A stretch of DNA of 9,491 nt from positions 1 through 9,491 of the forward strand of contig CANQZL010000047.1 of NCBI GenBank assembly GCA_947628325.1, given 5' to 3'. The first letter of the stretch is position 1, and every line of letters starts with the position of its first letter. Below, piece by piece: positions 7,801 to 9,491 of this stretch. The notes under the pieces were generated by a model. It was not told where the DNA came from. It saw only the letters and a program-made list of their open reading frames with translations, and searched no databases. This DNA comes from an uncultured Bacilli bacterium. Lineage in GTDB: Bacteria > Bacillota_I > Bacilli_A > RF39 > UBA660. The position numbers and the translations under genes are program-made.

Positions 7801-9491
7801 GAGCAATTACTATTACATACATTTTTTACAATATGTTCATATTTAATCTCGTCTAAAACGTATTTACAACAGTTTGAAGCTTTAAACAAATCTGGATTGA
7901 ATTGTGAAGGTGTAACGTCACAAATATATTCATCGTCTTCGTTATAGCATGTTTTGTCAAATTCTAAATTAGCGTCACAAATATAATTTCCTTCTTCATC
8001 ATAACAAGCTTTATAATCTAGTGCAGGTAATGTGTTACAAGCATTTTCCGTATTAGGAGCTATATCAAAATATGTATATATTTCATTACTTTGAATTTTA
8101 AACAATAACATTCTTTGAGCAACAGCAGATCCACTTGGATTGGCAATAAAGATATTACTTGGTGTTGCACCTCCAGTATATACTAATTTAAAAGAGTATT
8201 TTAGTCTTCCATTTAATTTTGTTGGAGGTTTAACTTTTGAAGCATCTAAGACTGTTATAATTACTTCATAATTCCAAACTTCTTTTGTACTTGTTGATGC
8301 ATCATCATTTTTTGTAACAGTCATTGTTCCTTTTTCATTTCCAGTATCAAAGCCTTCAATTTGATCTGGTTTTAAGTTTGAATTGTTTGGCATTGAGAAA
8401 GTTCCTTTGTAAGTTATTGTATAACCTGCACCAACTTCTTCAAATACCGTTGAATCAATCGTTCTTGAGAATGACTGAGCATCAGAAGGCTCATAGAATT
8501 TATAGTTAACTAAGAAATTAACTAAGACATCTAAGGCTTTTATTCCGTTACTTTCATAATATATATTTACACTATCTGTAATTGCTTTTTTTATTTTACT
8601 TACTCTATCAGTTTCAGATAATTTTTCAAAATCATTATCATATACTTCTTTAAGTTTTTTAGCTAAATCAGCATAGATATTGTAATGGCTGTCTAGTAAA
8701 TTATCTACAGCTACTATTCCACCACTATAGCCATCCATTATTGCTACTGCACGAACTGCAACAAGTGCAGCTATTTTATAAGCATTATTATTTCTGAAAT
8801 TAGTAACTTGATTATCGTCTGATAATTTCTTAGCAATATATCCTATTAATTTACCAAAATCAGAATCTTCTTTGATATCCGCAGTTCTATTGTATACACG
8901 GGCATCAACTGGCCCTAATCTTCCTGGGTCTAGACATAAAGCTATAAAATCTCCACAGCCTGATGTTGCGTTATAATTTGAACTATATAAATCTGTTCCA
9001 CCCTTATTACCAAATTTAACATCGGAGCCAGACCATTTAACAGTATATGATTCACATGTCTTGGTAAAAAAGTTATTGTCATTTGTATATTTGTCATTTT
9101 GACCATAAATTATGTTAGGGTCAACATCAATTATGAATCCATTAGGATCAGCTTCACTCATACCTGTATTATCTTCAACTGTAAATTTATAAGTATAGGT
9201 TGTATCGCTTGTAGTTATTAATAAATCTACATAAGTATTAGGATCTGTTGCTTTTAAACCTGTTATTTGGCATTCATGAGCTGTATTATTAAATACGGCT
9301 CTTAAATTCTCTGTACCATTAACCTGAGAACAAGTTTTCATATCATCTATTACGAATGCTTCTTTTTCTCCAACTAAAATACTTTTATAATAGTCTCTTT
9401 GGGTTACATTATTGTCAACAACTATTGTATACATTTCTCCATCTGCTGGTACACTGGTTCCTGGTGCAAGTATTTGTCCATCTGATGCTCT
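4866..9491 (-). CDS. Giant cysteine-rich extracellular protein, 5'-truncated by the window (putative adhesin)
   Basis: At least 1,541 residues, with the frame open to the window edge. The Met codon at 9432-9434 is probably internal: 19 more in-frame codons run upstream without a stop, and GGAG sits only 2 nt before that ATG. Counting from that Met, residues 1-90 look like a beta-sandwich. Residues 125-310 hold SGCGDFIALCLDPG then a helical region, resembling a thioester (TED) domain without a clear partner Gln. Residues 325-460 are beta-rich, 474-508 carry two CY-DE-type hairpin repeats, 520-570 are Cys-dense, 695-730 and 860-910 are helical, and 1210-1240 holds YQYTYTFGKIG then GDGRLGRL. I count 38 Cys, including VCKCC at 1256-1260. 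There is no LPXTG motif and no C-terminal membrane helix; any signal or anchor must be N-terminal, outside the window. Tyr, Asn and Ser richness and disulfide-type Cys suggest surface exposure. As first visible gene of a Tad operon, it may be a pilus-borne or co-exported adhesin; that is inference. Confidence 0.85.
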   Translation of the reverse strand, partial: RASDGQILAPGTSVPADGEMYTIVVDNNVTQRDYYKSILVGEKEAFVIDDMKTCSQVNGTENLRAVFNNTAHECQITGLKATDPNTYVDLLITTSDTTYTYKFTVEDNTGMSEADPNGFIIDVDPNIIYGQNDKYTNDNNFFTKTCESYTVKWSGSDVKFGNKGGTDLYSSNYNATSGCGDFIALCLDPGRLGPVDARVYNRTADIKEDSDFGKLIGYIAKKLSDDNQVTNFRNNNAYKIAALVAVRAVAIMDGYSGGIVAVDNLLDSHYNIYADLAKKLKEVYDNDFEKLSETDRVSKIKKAITDSVNIYYESNGIKALDVLVNFLVNYKFYEPSDAQSFSRTIDSTVFEEVGAGYTITYKGTFSMPNNSNLKPDQIEGFDTGNEKGTMTVTKNDDASTSTKEVWNYEVIITVLDASKVKPPTKLNGRLKYSFKLVYTGGATPSNIFIANPSGSAVAQRMLLFKIQSNEIYTYFDIAPNTENACNTLPALDYKACYDEEGNYICDANLEFDKTCYNEDDEYICDVTPSQFNPDLFKASNCCKYVLDEIKYEHIVKNVCNSNCSVSTMQNACTIKEPCTAEEVENGTCDNGASEVYTIKEGAKYLGNGQYSNQIGTCVVVVNREVNEDTVSKDVADGGLKTTDGNGNSLMVADYEQNNNKYCRISCSEEWTIAADGFGNFIGANAITAGSYFNIKTPIFIGGQRTCYTTYIDYNDYISDLSSASADMVEAYNNYSELSHIYSAIHGKQMEYVNPGGNSYGYLIFHPVDVCTAESDEAERTVYEDDAGNSCTAGTIGCNPKKETYHTGNYTCSTYDKTTYGYYTMTVSDKFEDAAAGTGSYEVWNAHGTRSYPRGTATSTCTLNIKSGYHKVNEVGEDCLKADLESREKAYNDLAGDLTPDIGKMQGYLSAISSAKAAIKKYSQNMFDCQHFQLYNSSDDGTDKKNNTILTKELDGIMRSYVRIDTAFEPEASYTYDESPYMTILGKDNVLEEFTALNDKYYQLAGFESYAKATNQEVNAALDWYVPDKITTSDLDTLISSDINGNKSVKLSRNKIHTYYYNPSGMWTQSGNPDGFYNYHDPSSLVGADEEAPTAEVSILYCTVDGQYTGGTSTGSEYVKEGVYETYTTGGKMDPYWSGGKCSDKTYKYLRAHYIKSSISNSSFYKNKGNWYNRVNDVKEHGTTLEEAWENARKRDNGPDYSTDDPSLWSRVGEKNGINEFPISITTPRNLYQYTYTFGKIGIFGDGRLGRLMGAGSLSLISSNNRTCFYEIVESVCKCCGDPIVSYDIEGVPSPEEFIEAHDDLLDYEQSDEDKIGVNSNGTLGFTNSTVSLNDLNAVGKTGGRELSINWSDSDVYRLSSSRFHTAKGSMALEAIETVGEKVYEETPEYSFQLSPQTLASIRDYNDQYGYGVDFSRLKVYGRYAIQPLGDCSDINSCQWQEGGEYNSDYITNNVSNFKHYGSVFLEEFMNDYSISNGLSKLTNNNNVCVVNELNTYKDLLNLSNTGNCRWIDYIDSEEIKTYNPATSKYEQEIQFFRLAFK
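7917..8030. repeat. 57-bp diverged tandem repeat in the giant gene
   Basis: Two units with a 57-bp period (about 7917-7973 and 7974-8030) share GTCACAAATATA at their low-coordinate ends and diverge after that. They encode KACYDEEGNYICD (475-487) and KTCYNEDDEYICD (494-506): paired cysteines nine apart around an acidic turn. The spacing suggests a small disulfide-closed beta hairpin duplicated once. Acidic residues at the turn could bind a cation, but nothing here proves it. Confidence 0.7.

Noticed and set aside
7723..8509. Plus-strand open frames at 7723-7947 and 8324-8509
   Set aside because: They lie entirely opposite the giant minus-strand gene, have no recognisable motif, and fit chance openness.
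109..9491. Use of a Mollicutes-type code with UGA as Trp
   Set aside because: All six genes read through without in-frame TGA and use TGG for Trp; stops are TAA or TAG only. The absence of TGA stops in six genes is too small a sample to argue reassignment.

Overview
The window is AT-rich (about one-third G+C by eye), and every gene I can support lies on the minus strand. In transcription order (high to low coordinates) there are six tightly spaced genes: a very large cysteine-rich surface-type protein whose 5' end lies outside the window, a small protein with one N-terminal membrane anchor, a CpaB/RcpC-type SAF-domain protein, a CpaF/TadA-type secretion ATPase with a long Q/P/N/T-rich tail, and two polytopic membrane proteins of the TadB and TadC types. 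Intergenic gaps are 2-30 nt and most genes have a purine-rich ribosome binding site, so this looks like a single operon.

The gene set is the core of a Tad-type (tight adherence, type IV pilus-like) assembly machine. CpaF would power assembly from the cytoplasm, TadB and TadC would form the inner-membrane platform, and CpaB would be the extracytoplasmic partner. The two proteins encoded first (the giant Cys-rich protein and the small anchored protein) are the likely exported or pilus-associated cargo. This job assignment is an inference from position and topology. No secretin, TadZ/CpaE, TadD, prepilin peptidase or obvious major pilin is visible. The missing secretin fits a monoderm host.

Low G+C, good Shine-Dalgarno sequences (AAAGGAGG, AAGGAG) and the protein style suggest a low-G+C Firmicutes or Bacilli-related bacterium, perhaps one of the uncultured gut lineages near Mollicutes (RF39-like). 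That lineage guess is weak. All six stops are TAA or TAG, Trp is encoded by TGG, and nothing demands a non-standard code.

Regions: 1-108 is non-coding downstream sequence with a 14-bp direct repeat, a 13-bp palindrome and a TATAAT on the minus strand. 109-897 is tadC, 900-1793 tadB, 1812-3494 cpaF, 3525-4322 cpaB, 4340-4849 the small anchored protein, and 4866-9491 the giant Cys-rich protein. The most interesting points are the giant protein with a possible degenerate thioester-type domain heading a pilus operon, the roughly 200-residue low-complexity tail on the ATPase, and the repeat-bearing end of the operon.
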